From positions 7,440,001-7,504,000 of the forward strand of contig NC_003281.10 in assembly GCF_000002985.6 (NCBI RefSeq): a stretch of DNA of 64,000 nt, in the 5' to 3' direction. How positions within the stretch are numbered: the first letter of the stretch is position 1; every line of letters begins with the position of its first letter. Below, piece by piece: positions 25,635 to 38,498 of this stretch. A program made the translations under genes and the position numbers. The stretch comes from Caenorhabditis elegans (lineage: Eukaryota > Nematoda > Chromadorea > Rhabditida > Rhabditidae). The notes below the pieces were generated by a model. It saw only the letters and a list, made by a program, of their open reading frames with translations. It was not told the DNA's origin and ran no database searches.

Positions 25635-27467
25635 ATGCTTGCTCGTGGAGGCGCCGTCATTGCCCGCGGAGCGTCTCTTGCCACTGCCCGCAATTTTTCG
25701 CGCACCACTGTTCCAATGGCTAAGGTTTGTTTTTTTGTCTGATAACAACCATATAAAAGTTCATAGGCAAACAAGTAATGTAATTGAGTGTTTCGGAGAT
25801 ATTTTAGATAGAACTGAACGATCAAAACATATTTAGTTTCGAACATTCTGTCTACATCATGAAATGTTCTGAAATGAAACACAATTCAAAATAATATACT
25901 CATTTGACAATATTTAGCATTTTTAACAGTATCTATATGCAAATGAGTTTTTGTAGATTCGTAAGGAACGAGATACTTTCGGAGAGCTCGAGGTTCCAGC
26001 CGACAAATACTATGGAGCCCAGACCGCCCGTTCCCAGATGAACTTCAAGATTGGAGGACCAGAAGAGCGTATGCCAATCCCAGTTATCCACGCTTTCGGA
26101 ATCTTGAAGAAGGCCGCCGCCCTTGTCAACACCGAGTTCGGATTAGACAAAAAACTGGCTGACGCGATTTCCCAAGCTGCTGATGAGGTTGTTGACGGCA
26201 AGCTCGACGAGCACTTCCCACTTGTTACATGGCAGACTGGTTCAGGAACTCAGTCCAACATGAATGTCAATGAGGTTATCTCGAATCGGTAAAAACTAAA
26301 AAAAATTGTTTAAAGATTTTATTGAATTCATTGCAGTGCTATCGAGATCCTCGGAGGAGAGCTCGGATCGAAGAAGCCAGTTCATCCAAATGATCATGTG
26401 AATATGTCCCAATCATCAAATGACACATTCCCAACTGCTATGCACATTGCCGTCGGACGTGAAGTCAACTCTCGTCTTCTTCCAGCTCTCAAGAAGCTTC
26501 GCACTGCCCTTCACAACAAGGCTGAAGAGTTCAAAGATATCATCAAGATTGGACGTACTCACACCCAAGATGCTGTTCCACTCACTCTTGGACAAGAGTT
26601 CTCAGCTTACGTCACACAGCTTGATAACTCTATTGCTCGTGTTGAATCGACTCTTCCACGACTTTATCAATTGGCTGCCGGTGGAACCGCTGTTGGAACT
26701 GGACTCAACACGCGCAAGGGATTCGCTGAGAAGGTTGCCGCCACTGTTTCTGAACTTACCGGATTGCCATTCGTTACCGCTCCAAACAAATTTGAAGCCC
26801 TCGCCGCCCATGATGCTCTCGTTGAGGTTCACGGAGCCCTGAACACAGTCGCAGTTTCCTTCATGAAGATTGGAAACGATATCAGATTTTTGGGATCTGG
26901 ACCAAGATGCGGACTCGGAGAGTTATCACTCCCAGAAAACGAACCAGGAAGCTCCATCATGCCAGGAAAGGTCAACCCAACTCAATGTGAAGCCATCACA
27001 ATGGTTGCCGCTCAAGTTATGGGAAATCAAGTTGCAGTCAGTGTAGGAGGATCTAATGGACATTTCGAGTTGAATGTTTTCAAGCCACTTATCGTTCGTA
27101 ATGTTCTTCAATCAACACGTCTTCTTGCTGACAGCGCTGTGAGCTTCACTGATCATTGTGTCGACGGAATCGTTGCTAACAAAGACAATATTGCCAAGGT
27201 TTGTTAGTAAATTTAGCGGAAATTTATAGACCTGATTAAAGTATAAGTAGATGATAAATAGATTTTTCATTTCAGATTATGCGTGAATCACTTATGCTTG
27301 TCACTGCTCTCAACCCACACATTGGCTACGACAACGCCGCCAAGATTGCTAAGACTGCTCACAAGAACGGCACCACCCTTGTCCAGGAAGCCGTGAAGCT
27401 GGGAATCCTTACCGAGGAGCAGTTCGCTCAATGGGTCAAGCCAGAAAACATGCTCGGACCTAAGTAA
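25635..27467 (+). CDS. fum-1: fumarate hydratase (class II fumarase), mitochondrial
   Basis: Four exons (25635-25724, 25957-26288, 26337-27198, 27276-27467) join in phase to 491 aa. It catalyses reversible hydration of fumarate to L-malate in the TCA cycle, as a homotetramer. Landmarks are the N-terminal Arg/Ser-rich mitochondrial presequence, [10 protein letters not shown] (about 125), [12 protein letters not shown] (about 160), [10 protein letters not shown] and the class II signature [11 protein letters not shown] (about 345). The first exon encodes exactly the presequence, and a second Met lies at residue 28, near its end. Initiation there would give a protein without most of the presequence, a possible route to a cytosolic form. 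The codon bias (many GCC, AAG, GGA) is stronger than in the neighbouring genes, as expected for a highly expressed enzyme. Confidence 0.97.
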
Positions 27468-27594
27468 AGTGTTGAAGCATCAATATTTAGTAGGCACATC
27501 TTCGTTTAGTCAATCAATGTCCCCAAATGTTCAGAATCTCTTTGCCCATCCCACACCCAACCCGATTGATTCGTTTGTAATTATTTTGTTTTAT

Positions 27595-28656
27595 TCAGTG
27601 TTTTTCCATAGATAAAACCGGAACATTTTCTAAATTTAAAGTTGGATTTGTAATTCTAAGTTGATCGCCTTGAAAGCTTAATTCGACATCCGGAGAACAC
27701 GATAGCCGCTCTCTCAGGTATCGCATTACTTCACACCGTCGAGAGGAAAATGGTTTTGGTATTAGACCTGCAATTGGAAGAATTCAATGAATAACTAAAC
27801 ATTAAAATTGAACTTTACCAGTTATGGTGAGTTCCTGAATAGCTCCTTGAGGTAGATTCTCATCTAGAACAGTAATAATATTCGCAGTTTGTAACCGTGA
27901 CACATTAATATGATCAGGATGATGGGAATCATTTCTGTAAAGAAGGAAATAAATACTTATTTGAAGAATTCCAACTCACTGCCTTCTGAAAATTTCTCTC
28001 CAATATCGATCAGTTATCTTGGAAAATTGTGTATTAAAAGTTTGCAGATCAACCATCGATAGATTCCGTAGCTCCATGACGTCATGCATTTCTAGTACTG
28101 GTTTTAATGTGTCAGAGAACTTTCTGAAATCAAAATTGTATATAACTCAGACGAAAAAATTTGCGATTTTTCGCCAAAGATACGGTTCTGGGGTTGACAC
28201 GCCTTATTTGCTAAATAAAAAATGGTGTGCTCTTTTAAAGGGTACTGTAATTTCAAACTTTGGTTGCTGCGGAGTTTTCATCGATTTTTCATAGTTTTTC
28301 GCTAAAATTATCTTTATTTATTAAAAATTGATATAAAACAATATAGAAAATTTTTAAAAATTTAATGTGAAAACAATCTGAAAATTCCACAGCAACAAAA
28401 GTTTGGAATTACAGTACTCTTTGAAGGCGCACACCCTTTTGTATTTGGCAAAAAAGGCGTGTCGAGACCGGATACCGTATTAGACTCTTGAAACATACCT
28501 TCCTAATAATAAGCTTTTTGTTGGTGACGAGATACTTTTACGCTTATCTGTCCTATTGTCTTGAATATTTCGTTTCTCAGGGAATATTATAGATTTTATG
28601 AAAATTGAGAACATTATTGAAACTAGCACTGCACAAAACATTTGACTAGAATCCAT
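27595..28656 (-). CDS. unrecognised single-pass membrane protein, 196 aa
   Basis: Four exons read on the minus strand (28656-28499, 28123-27980, 27934-27819, 27767-27595) join with consistent phases (2, 2, 1) to 196 aa. Residues about 5-25 form one hydrophobic segment (FCAVLVSIMFSIFIKSIIF), either a signal anchor or uncleaved signal; the remainder is soluble and charged. I do not recognise a family. The gene is convergent with fum-1; only about 130 bp separate the two stop codons. Intron 1 (28124-28498) contains a palindromic repeat. The four phase-matched exons with good GT/AG sites argue that it is real; the individual frames are too short to stand out alone. Confidence 0.65.
28165..28490. 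repeat. palindromic repeat inside an intron
   Basis: Two inverted arms: the left contains AAAGATACGG, GACACGCC and AGGGTACTGTAATTTCAAAC; the right contains the complement (AATTACAGTACTC, GGCGTGTCGAGACCGG, ATACCGTAT). Arms are diverged. The same family appears at 54150-54420 and, truncated by the window edge, at 63920-64000. It fits a non-autonomous fold-back DNA element. Confidence 0.75.
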
Positions 28657-29105
28657 TTTCTAGACAGCCGAAGAATCTGAAAATATTATTTTCAACAAAG
28701 AAATTCAGAAATCGAACTTTTAATTTAATTAACAGGAAATTGAGAAGAACGGGAAGTGGTCACGATTAAATAAACACGATTTTTCACAAGAAGAGTCCTA
28801 ATCGTTCTTATCACCAAATAAATTCGTGCAACCCATAATTTTTAATTTTTAAAGACGATTAGTGTCAAGAAAACTACAAACATTACCACGAAATGCGGAT
28901 TCCAGGAGTATTAGTGACTGATTTTTGAGTTACTAAACATTTGAAGCAAAAAATTATGTTTAGTTCTCTGGAGAATTGAAGAAAAAATCAGGAATACAGT
29001 TATTCGGGAATTGTAGGCTCAACTATTACAATCCTGGTTCTACTGAATGTGGAACATTTCGAAAATTAATATGTGCCTTTGAGGAGTAACTACGGTACTC
29101 AGTAT
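28657..29105. other. upstream region of the 196-aa membrane protein gene
   Basis: AT-rich sequence between the gene and the left end of the outer transposable element. No feature identified. Confidence 0.4.
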
Positions 29106-29276
29106 CACAGGCAAAGCGGGTACGGTCCGTTTACGGATCTTGGACCGGGAACGGACCATTAACGGGCGAACTACGGATATGAAAAGCGGGACGGACCAAT
29201 TACGGGCAAACTACGGGGAATGTAAAAAATGGCCATTAAGAGGAAAAAATGGATTTTAAGAAAACGATTTTTTTTA

Positions 29277-29498
29277 ATATTACCGGTACAGAGAGTGTAG
29301 ATAGTTAGAGAGTGACAGACATCCGGGACCCAATGGGGCGGGGCGCGCGGAAGAGACGATTTGTGTCGATTTACGAAGTTTTCCTCGTTGTCATCATTTC
29401 GTAAATCGACACAAATCGTCTCTTCCGCGCGCCCCGCCCCATTGGGTCCCGGACGTCTGTCACTCTCTAACTATCTACACTCTCTGTACCGGTAATAC
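29277..29498. repeat. GC-rich near-perfect palindrome (small fold-back element)
   Basis: Arms of about 97 bp, TATTACCGGTACAGAGAG to its complement, enclose a loop of roughly 25 bp around 29370-29395. The arms are nearly identical, contain GGGGCGGGGCGCGCGG, and stand out from the AT-rich surroundings. It lies inside the left part of the outer element and was probably a separate insertion. Confidence 0.88.
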
Positions 29499-31593
29499 CT
29501 ATGATACCAGTTGGCTAATTCAAGCATTTTTACGTCTTTAAATGCATTTATTAGAGCAAAAACCACATTTACCGACCGAGATGGCTCTTGAGCCGTAGTT
29601 GGGCCGTTTCCGGTCCGTAGACGGTCCGTCGCCGGCCCGTAAACGGACCGTAAATGAACCGTCCCGGGCACCAAATTTTTGTTTTTGAAAATTTCAGGTT
29701 CCAGCACGGAAAAAGTGCTCAAATTAGCCAAAGGAGAGTGTAGGCATTTCAAAAACTCCATTTTCATGAAAAAAATTTTTCGTATTATCCTCCGTTTTGG
29801 TGATCATCCGTAGTTTGGCCGTAGCCGGTCCGTAGATGGTCCGTAAATTAACCGTCCCGGTCGGCAAAACTGCACTTTTTAAAACTAAACCTTGAATCAG
29901 GCAAAAAATTAGCCAACTGGCTACAATGAACCAAATAGCATTGTAGGTACTTCAAAAACTCAATTTTCATGAAAAAAAAATTCCTCTGGGCAACCATTTT
30001 GTCTATCATCCGTCCAACTGGTCCGTACGCGGCCCGTGATCGCATGCGATCTAACTGAGGCTATTAAGCATGACATTGTGTGTAAAAGAGGTTATATTAA
30101 TGTAATCCTATAAACATATCAATAAAAAAGATGAAATGCCACAATTGGGTAGATACTGTGTATACGCAACGTTCACTCTCTCTGCTGGTCTTCTTCAGCT
30201 GAGTAACAGGAGCATTTTTTGAAATATCATAAAATATTTTACTAACAATACATTCTGGTATTTTAAGAAATTAAGGTATCATTCAAGTAGAACGCATATT
30301 TATTTCCCTTATTTCCTCTATTAGTATTGCAACCCGGTCCAATCGAAAATTAGTCTTGCATGCGAGACTAATAGAGGAAATATGGTAAGTACCATTCCTG
30401 TATTACAAGTAGATGGAGCACGTATAGGTAGATGTTGAGAAATATGCGAAATAAGTTCTGAACTACACGAAACTGTCAATTGTTATCGTTCGCTTTCATA
30501 TAAGTCCAACGACAAGATGGAGAATCAGAAACTACTGAAAATACAATCGAAAAAGTTGGTGTAAGACGTGAAAACCAGAAGAAAATGCGCGAGCGCGAAC
30601 TGATCGCTATTTATGCGAAGTCTATTGATTTTCCTCGCGTGCGCGAACGGCCAAACGGTAAGGTGATGGGCCAGTAATCAATCGACAGGCAGTACGCCAC
30701 AGTTGATTTGCGGTTCACGTATTATTCGTTAAAAAATTCTTCGCGCGCTCATTATTTGAGTACCCGCTAACATGTGTATTGTACGTGTGTTACACGCGTA
30801 TCCCGAACACTCATGTACAATTCGCGAATAAATCGCGTATACCGAAGGATTTTTTCGGGATTCGTGTACAAATAACGTATAATTGATGTATTTTCCGATA
30901 ATTTGTTCGGAATTCGCGAATAAATCTGAAATATCGAGGAAATTATTCATGAATACCGAAAAAAGTTTTTGAACTGCACTTCAAATAGGAATTTATTTTT
31001 TAAACAAATATAATAAAATACAGTTAAGAAACATGAAAATAACAATTAAAATTGCTAATAATGTACAAAAAAGGATGAAATCGATAAAATTATAGTCTTG
31101 CTCGGCCGCTGGTCATCGAACACCTCCCGAAAAATTCCTCGAAGTTGATTTCGATCGAAGTTGATTCCTGCAGGTAATTTTCCAATAATCCCTCAGAAAT
31201 TTATTTTAACATATTTTTTTCATTCAAAATTTTTAGATTTGGATTATGAAATGATATAATTCTACTTTTAAATTGAATCAAATATTTCTTCGTTCCGTTT
31301 TTCCTGATATTTTCTACATAAATTTTCCCAATAATAGGCACAAACGATTTGTTTCAATAATTAATTATTTAATTCTCGAAAGAAAGAAACTACGGTGCGC
31401 AAGTACTCAAACACTGCGACGTCAGAGCGCAGACAAAATTTTCTTCGAAATAAATGTATTTGTTTCTCTTTTTTGTTTTTTGTTCTTAAAGCTGTGGTTC
31501 AATTGTTTTTTCTCAATGAATTACGTATACTCCTTTAAATCGATATAAAATTTCATTAATTCAGGAAAAAGGAAACGAATGGAGGTTTCGCAG

Positions 31594-34500
31594 TTAGTTT
31601 GGCTTCAAGAACTCGAGGTTCTCTCCGCCGTTCATTTTTATAGGTTTGAAGGATTCGGGAGAAGATGAAGAAACGATGTCGTCATGATTTGTAAGTTTTT
31701 TTTGCTTAAAAAATTTTTAAATTAAAAGAAAAGCTCACTTGAAAAGTTTTTCCGCAGATTTCCTTCTGGAGCTCCAATCTCATGCGTTTCCGGGTCTCAT
31801 CGCCTGTAACAAAAAATTTTTAATTTTAAACTTAAAAACTAATTCTTATATTAAGAATTCCATGCGGGAAATCACTTTTTCATCTTCGAATTAAGTTTTC
31901 AAAGTCGGGGAACCAAGAAATCATGAAAAGCCAATTAAAAAGTGAAGAAATTGTTTTATTTTTCGACAAAATTGATAATTTTGAGCAAAAACGTAGTGAA
32001 TTTTTCGTTTTATTCTAAACATTGATGGTAACTTGTTTCTAAAATATCTTGTTTCTAAAACTTTAAATTTCTTATTTCCCTTTTTTTGAGTTTTCAAACA
32101 TCAAAAATGATTTTAAAAAATATTACGCAAAATTGTTCCAAAAACTTCGGAAAACTGTTTTTCTAGCTGAATTTTAATGAGAAATATTTTTTTATTGCTT
32201 TTTTAAAAAAATCAAAGAAAGACGAAATGTCATGCAATAAAGGAATTCAAAAATCAAGAAATGCCCACCCCTGTGGTGGACGAGGAAAAATGTTGAATTT
32301 TAAGATTTTTTTCGGAAAGTTATTTATCTTTTAGCTTAATCGCCAAAAACTTGACTCGGGAGTTCTTGGAAATTTCTATAGAGGAATTTGGAAAATAAGT
32401 GCTTTCAAGCTTTTCATGCAACCATATTTTCAGGAGTAGGCGATTCGGAATCTGTGGATCACCAAGGACAGCAGAAATTCTTCTACCAACTTGATGAACC
32501 GGTATGTTTTTTCCAGAAAAAATATTGAAACTTTGAGCTTAAATCTTACCAACAACAAAATTTTTTGCATAAATTATTTGAACTATGATCGAAATTTTTC
32601 GAAAAAAAAAATACCTTTGAATATTTTTGAAGAACTATAAAATTGCATCGAATTAGTTCATATTTTATCTTATTATTATCAAAAAATATAAATCGCAACG
32701 GCCACGTGGCTTTTGTTTTTTAATTATTTTTTATTTACGCTCCTCCTGCAATTTTATTATCAAATAGAATTTAAAAATTGAACTAAAGGTAACACATGGG
32801 AGGAGCGTAAATGAAAAATATATATAAACAAAAAACCACGTGGCCATGCGATTTATATTTTTTGATAATATATCGAAGTTGCAACCACCGGTGAATTGTG
32901 GAAGAACTTTTCCGAAAGCTCATGAGAGCTTGGTAAATATGAATTTTGAGCACTGCAAAAAAAACGGCTGACGGCCAGCTTAAAGGTTTTTGGAACATCA
33001 CTAGCGCCTATGTCAAAATTTTAGGAACATAAGCATTTTTAATAGAGTATTCGAATTTTGGAACTCAAGTTTTCGTTTCTTTTGTTCAAATACTACTAAA
33101 AACCGAGATTTCTTCGTTTTTCCATAAAAATGATTATGTCATTCGAAAAATGTTGATTACAGGAGTACAACAACTTCACAAAACGATTGGATCGCTTCGA
33201 TGACCGTCGACAGAAGAAAAATTTATTTTCTACATAATTTGTCTAAAAGTTTGGGAATTTTTCGAAAAAAAAACTATTCGATTTTTTTTGGAAAAAAATT
33301 TGAAAAATTTTTTGTCTCGAAAACATGATTAGATATTTATCAAAAGATAAAAGTTGGTAGTTTCTTTGATCGATATGCTCACAACACAATTCCAGATGAA
33401 AAATTCAGGTACGGTAGGAATATTAAACTCGAAAAATGAGCTCACTTTGGGAGCGTATATCTCCGTGGAGAAAAATAGCATGCAATAGCGAAAAACTAGA
33501 CAATTGTTTGCCTTGAAGTAAAGAATACAATTTTACATTTTTCACCAAAAAAATTGGGAGCCGAGATAAAAGTTGGTTCAAAGTGGCTCGTATGTTCATG
33601 ATTTTTCTACGTTTATATCTCGGTCCCCAATTTTTTTGTGAAAAAAATCTTACTAAAAAGTTGTTCTTCACTTCAAGCCAAACAATTTGTAAGTTCTTCG
33701 CTAAAGCATAAAATTTTTCTCCGCGGAGATATAGGATTCCGAAATATGCTCCTTTTTGGAACATACTGTTTCTGTACCTCAATTTGTTATCTGAAATTGT
33801 GTCCTGGTTATCCAAAATGAAGAAACAAAAAATTTGGCACATTTGTGCAAAATATAAACATTTTTCGATAAGTTTTCAAAAAAAATTTCTAAAAATTTCT
33901 AGAAAAAAATTGAAAAATTTAACCCTTTGGACTTTTTTTCAAAATTTGTTCTAACTACTCAAAACTTGGTCAGATGTATTAGAAAAATGTAAAGTTGATC
34001 GTTTTTCTTAGTTTGAATGTTCTGAACACAATTTCAGGCAAAACCCTGAGGTATAGTCGAACCCCAAAGTTCAATGTACGCATTCACTTTGGATGCGTAT
34101 ATCTCTGTGAAAAATTTTTTTATCACAAAGCGATCAACTACAAAGTTGTTTATCTTAATCTAAAGTACATCTTTATAGTTGATCATTTTTTACAAAAAAA
34201 AAATGGTGGTCGAGATAGGAACAGAAAAAGAAGTAGAGAATAAAAGCATGAAGCTGCCGCAATTAACACAACTTTATCTCGATCACCAATTTTTTTCATG
34301 AAAAACGTTTAACTACAAAATTGTACTTTAAATTAAGATAAGCAACTTTGTAGTTGAACACTTTGTCATAAAAATTTTTTCCACGGAGATAAAAGCATCC
34401 AAAGTGAAAGTATTTTTTGAACTTAGGAGTTCTACTATATCTCAGGTTTTCGTTTGAATTCGTGTTCAGAACATCGAGACTGAAAAAAACAATCAATTTC

Positions 34501-36137
34501 ACATTTGTCTATAACGTGTGATCAAATTATGAAAAGTTTTCAAAAAAAAAATTCGAAAAAATTTTAGAAAATTTTCATAAGGGTTTTCATATTTTCATAT
34601 TTTTTCATATTTTTTTAATTTTCATATTTTCATATTTTTTCAAAAAAATCCAAAAAATTATTTTTCTAAAGTTGTCAATTATTTATCAGATATTGTAGAA
34701 ATATGTTCACTTGTTCGTTTCCATAAGTTTTCTTACCAAATGTGGTGAACAGATAGGAGCACCTAATTGAGTCAAATATCACTGATTTTGACTGATGATA
34801 TCTCGGTACTCTGCACAGAAAGCAAACAACTATTAAACATGAAACATGTTCCATAACAACTTAAACAAGTTTGTAGTTGACAATTTTTGATATCTTGCTT
34901 GCCCGATCTGGGGCATGACTTCGAAAAACTTGCATAGTAGGTAGATCAGTTGGATGAATAGAGGTTTTTACAGTTTCTTAGTTTTCGAAAGCACCACATT
35001 TGGTAAGAAAACTTATGGAAACGAACAAGTAAACATATTTCTATAATATCTGATAAATATTTGACAACTTTAGAAAAAATGATTTTTTGGATTTTTTTGA
35101 AAAAAAATTCCAAAAGGTCCCCCCTTATGAAAATTTTCTAAAATTTTTTCGAATTTTTTTTTTGAAAACTTTTCATAATTTGATCAGACGTTATAGACAA
35201 CTGTGAAATTGATTGTTTTTTTCAGTCTCGATGTTCTGAACACGAGTTCAAACAAAAACCTGAGGTATAGTAGAACTCCTAAGTTCAAAAAACGCTTTCA
35301 CTTTGGATGCTTTTATCTTCGCGGAAAAAATTTTTATGACAAAGTGTTCAACTACAAAGTTGCTTATCTTAATCTAAAGTACAATTTTGTAGTTGATTGT
35401 TTTTCCTCAAAAAAATTTGTGGTCGAGATATGAAGATAAAAAGAAGTAGAAAATACAAGCATGAAGGTGTCGAACTTTACACAACTTTATCTCAACCAAC
35501 AAATTTTTTGATAAAAAACGATCAACTACAAAGTTGTACTTTAGATTAAGATAAACAACTTTGTAGTTGATCACATAGCCATAAAAAATTTTTTTCGAGG
35601 AGATATAAGCATCCAAAGTGAATGCGTTTTTTGAATATATGAGTTCTTCTAAACCTCAGGTTTTTGTCTGAAATCGTGTTGAGAACATCTAAACTTTAAA
35701 AAAAATCAACCAATTTTACATTTTTTATAACATCTAATCGAATTTTGAAAAGTTAAAAAAATTTCGAAAAAATTTTAAAACTTGTAATTTGGATTTTTTT
35801 ATTCTAACTTTTTTTCAAGATATTTAATTGCAAACTTTTTGTTTTTTTGCTCAATAAATTTTTTGAAAACGATGTGCATTCTATGAATTTTCTCTGAACA
35901 TACCTGGACCTGAGTTCTCCATGTTGGCGGGGAAATCCAGGAAGATGTTGCGTTGGAAGGACTCCAGTAGAACATCGTTGAAAAACTTTGACACCATGCT
36001 CCTTGCGATCTCATTATTGAACCTACAACGCAGAAAACCTTGGAAACAGTGATTATTATTAAAAACGATTTACCTGTTTTGAGCCGTTGTGGAATCGAAG
36101 CATCTGGATCGTGTCCGAGACGCCCTACGGTACCGTA
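31594..36137 (-). CDS. candidate spliced gene inside the inner element (5' end not found)
   Basis: Four segments on the minus strand with GT/AG boundaries join in phase: 36137-36074, 36022-35904, 31803-31739 and 31704-31594, ending in TAA. The joined frame gives about 119 residues: an Arg-rich start, a helical stretch FNNEIARSMVSKFFNDVLLE, then ETRKRMRLELQKEICGK, and an acidic/Ser tail ending NLEFLKPN. The reading is stop-free through three junctions of phases 2, 1 and 0. I do not recognise a domain; the charged helical middle could be a short DNA-binding or dimerisation module as in transposon accessory proteins. The third intron is about 4.1 kb and contains large palindromes plus opposite-strand exons. 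No start codon was identified. The last acceptor (TTTTTTAAG) is not ideal. Confidence 0.35.
32434..33237 (+). CDS. candidate two-exon 3' gene fragment inside the inner element
   Basis: Two plus-strand segments join in phase: 32434-32501 (after ATTTTCAG, before GTATGT) and 33163-33237 (after GATTACAG, ending in TAA). They encode about 47 residues, containing DHQGQQKFFYQLDEP and then NNFTKRLDRFDDRRQKK. Upstream coding exons were not found. It lies within the large intron of the minus-strand candidate. I do not recognise the sequence; it may be captured host exons or part of the element's own gene. Confidence 0.3.
32678..32868. repeat. fold-back repeat
   Basis: Inverted arms of about 70 bp: TATTATCAAAAAATATAAAT, CGGCCACGTGG and TTTACGCTCCTCC on the left are answered by GGAGGAGCGTAAAT, CCACGTGGCC and ATTTTTTGATAATA on the right. 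It is probably a small palindromic MITE inside the inner element. Confidence 0.85.
33400..35740. repeat. nested large palindromes, three related inverted-repeat modules
   Basis: Three modules of about 400-550 bp (33420-33800, 33960-34510, 35190-35740), each an inverted repeat with the shared text ATCTCGGTCCCCAA / CTTTGGATGC / ACTACAAAGTTG. Modules two and three are also arranged as inverted copies of each other around a centre near 34867, so 33960-35740 forms one long palindrome with further palindromes in its arms. A transcript across it would fold into an extended, branched dsRNA. The many short open frames here are symmetric by-products. Confidence 0.85.
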
Positions 36138-37244
36138 CTTTGGAAAAATGGGAAAATAATCTTAATTCTTATACTAGCTTAAAGTATATTATAATAGAAA
36201 TTTAACTTCTCTTATTCGGAATTTTAGTCTATTTTTTGTAGTGAAGTGCAAGAAATTCTGAATTTCAATCAGAATATTTGAATTTAGTCGAGTAATTATT
36301 GAACATATCTTCAAAATGGTATTTTTATTTCCATTAAAAAGTTGTTTTGCATGTTCAATGAAGTTCTATTGAGAATACGAAATACCTATAAATTGACTTT
36401 CTTTTCTTTCAAAAAAAGTAACAATAACCTAAATTTCAAAAATTAGTGAGAATGTCACTACTACATTGAAGCTTACATTGAAGCTTAAGATATAATATAT
36501 GTATATTCTTGAACTGTATAATTTAGAAACTATTTTTCTAATTTTCTTAACTAATTTAGCAGGAATCCTCGGAAAATGTGTTCCTTTGTCTTGGAAACCA
36601 TTGAAACGGGAAAATTTGCCGAAAAAACATTAATTATGTCGACTATTTCTGCATGAATTTGCGAAGGAATACATTATTGACAATATTATCGAATAAAAAT
36701 AGAAAAAAATTACTTGGAAAACGGAAAAATCATTTAAAAAGGGACAAAAAATAGACAAAAAATAATTTATTGATTTGAATTTATCTCTTTGGTTATTCCC
36801 GATTAATTCGAGAAAAACTCGCGTATCGCGAAAATGGTCGCATTTTTTTGTTATACGCGTATTTTCAACGAATTTTTTTTGTGACTCAAATATTCGTTTC
36901 GCGATACATGATTTATACGCGAGTTGAACGCGTATACGAATAATACGTGAACCGCAAATCAACTGTGGCGTGGACAAGTTCAACCCCGGCTGAGGCAGAT
37001 AGAATTGCTACAACGAAGGATCACCGGAAGACGGTCTGGAGCAAGACCGGAGCTCGGTGAAGCAGTGGGAAAGAAAAAGGGGGCAGCTGGAGGGTGAAAA
37101 AATTTTCCCATTTTTTAGTCTCCTTACGGTTCAATTACGGTCCGTTGACGGACCGGGAATCGAACCGTGAACTGTTCTTAAATTTGAGCCGTTCCCGGTC
37201 CGTGAACGGACCGTTTTGGGCACTTTCCGCTTTGCCTGTGTATA

Positions 37245-38496
37245 TTAGGTTGGCGGGAAAGTCCTGTCCTAATTTTTTGTTTTGTCCTTGTGGGCTGAAT
37301 ATCAATTTTGGTGTTTGCCCATTCCAAGTGATTGATAAGCAGAAAAAAGTCTTTGCAGTAATTAACCCCCCATCCGTCTCCCTCTCTCTCGGTTCAAGTT
37401 CACTTGCGATGAGTGTATGTACCTACTTCAATTCTTGTTCGGCATGTTCTGTTATACATGCTCCTGGCGCACACCACTATGAAGGATTCAAAAACTCTTC
37501 TAATGAAAGTTTATAACGAACCTGCTCCCTCGTATAAAACTATACATAAGTGGTTCGATCGTTTCGAAAATAGCGACTTTTCTTAGATTGAAAAGGTATG
37601 CTCAAAAGACCACATGAGTTGGATTTGATTGCACTAAAAGCCAGTATTGCATCGGATCCATTTCAAATTACCTGTGAGCTTGCAAGCACGTTTGGGGTCT
37701 CTCATAACTCTATACCAGATAACATGAAATTGCTCGGCATGAGGAAAATTCTTCGTCGATTCCTACCTCATTATTTGACCCGTTCCAACCTTTTTCACCA
37801 AGTTGACGTTTCATAAACTCTTCTCACTCTCCATCCGGCGACCGTTGGTTGGGCTGGCTTATTATTGAGAACGAGAAGTGGGTGTTGTACGCTAATCACC
37901 ACAGACAAGCTCAGTGGATTGGAGAAGGGCAAACCGCACAGGATGTTCCGAAACTCGGCCTTCACCCAAAAACGAAGTATGCTCTTTGTTTGGTGGGGCT
38001 GGCTGGCCCCTTCTACTGGGAGCTGTTACCTGAGAGAGAAACTATTACCGGAGTGACCTACTCAAGATAACTACGGAATTTGAAGAAATCAGTAGATCGT
38101 TCAGTCTTACAGGATAAGAAAGTATATTTCCAACATAATAACGCTCAACCACATGTTGCAAAACATGTGAAGGAGAAACTGGCAAAATGTGGATGGTCGA
38201 TTCTCCCCCAACCACCGTATTCTCCTGGCATTTCTCCAAGTGATTATTGGCTTCTCTCCGATCTGACTTGTGCCCTCCGAGGTAAAACCTTCACAACACG
38301 AAAAAATCTCCAAACTAATATCGAGATATACTTTGAATCCCTGCCAGCTGGATTCTACAGGCAGGGAATCCACAAGTTAACTGAATATTGGCAGGACATT
38401 GTTGAACATGATGGAGCATATAACTGATTTCTAGTTTGAGTTTGCTTCCAGAAATAAATGATTAAAAAATAGGACAGGACTTTCCCGTCAACCTAA
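37245..38496 (+). mobile_element. mariner element, degenerate (1.25 kb)
   Basis: Bounded by inverted ends TTAGGTTGGCGGGAAAGTCC and GGACTTTCCCGTCAACCTAA, each flanked by TA (37243-37244 and 38497-38498), the mariner target duplication. Its size of 1252 bp is typical of a complete mariner. It lies immediately outside the right end of the outer TIR element. Confidence 0.93.
37480..38427 (+). pseudogene. mariner transposase, inactive
   Basis: Mariner transposase similarity is spread over several plus-strand frames. The helix-turn-helix region is at about 37598-37816 (FQITCELASTFGVSHNSIPD). The catalytic domain follows at 37849-38070 (WVLYANHHRQAQWIGEGQ) and 38080-38427 (VYFQHNNAQPHVAK, PPYSPGISPSDY, YWQDIVEHDGAY). 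Frameshifts and stops lie around 37816 and 38068. Two of the three catalytic aspartates are changed: the usual GDEKWV reads ENEKWV, and the usual HDNARPH reads HNNAQPH; the third (in SPSDY) remains. It cannot be active. It resembles mauritiana-type worm mariners by memory only. Confidence 0.9.
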
Positions 38497-38498
38497 TA

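Larger units (their letters stand above)
30694..36971. mobile_element. inner 6.3-kb TIR element with exon-like cargo
   Basis: The left end (ACGCCACAGTTGATTTGCGG, continuing TTCACGTATTATTCGT) is repeated in exact inverted form at the right end for about 36 bp, after which the arms diverge but keep CGCGTAT-rich sequence. I see no clear target duplication. There is no recognisable DDE transposase, helicase or reverse transcriptase. The interior carries phase-linked exon-like segments on both strands and several large inverted repeats. It sits inside the outer element, so it inserted later. It may be a non-autonomous element that picked up gene pieces, or an autonomous element of a type I do not recognise. 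Confidence 0.6.
29106..37240. mobile_element. outer TIR element, interrupted by a nested element
   Basis: The left end reads CACAGGCAAAGCGG and the right end CCGCTTTGCCTGTG, an inverted pair flanked on both sides by TAT (29103-29105 and 37241-37243), which would fit a 3-bp target duplication. Subterminal regions are packed with ACGGTCCGT / ACGGACCGT motifs in both orientations (29125-29220, 29590-29660, 29805-29865, 30015-30040, 37125-37215). Removing the nested 6.3-kb element leaves about 1.85 kb with no transposase, so the outer element looks non-autonomous. I cannot name the superfamily; a 3-bp duplication would suggest PIF/Harbinger-like mobility, but this is weak. Confidence 0.65.
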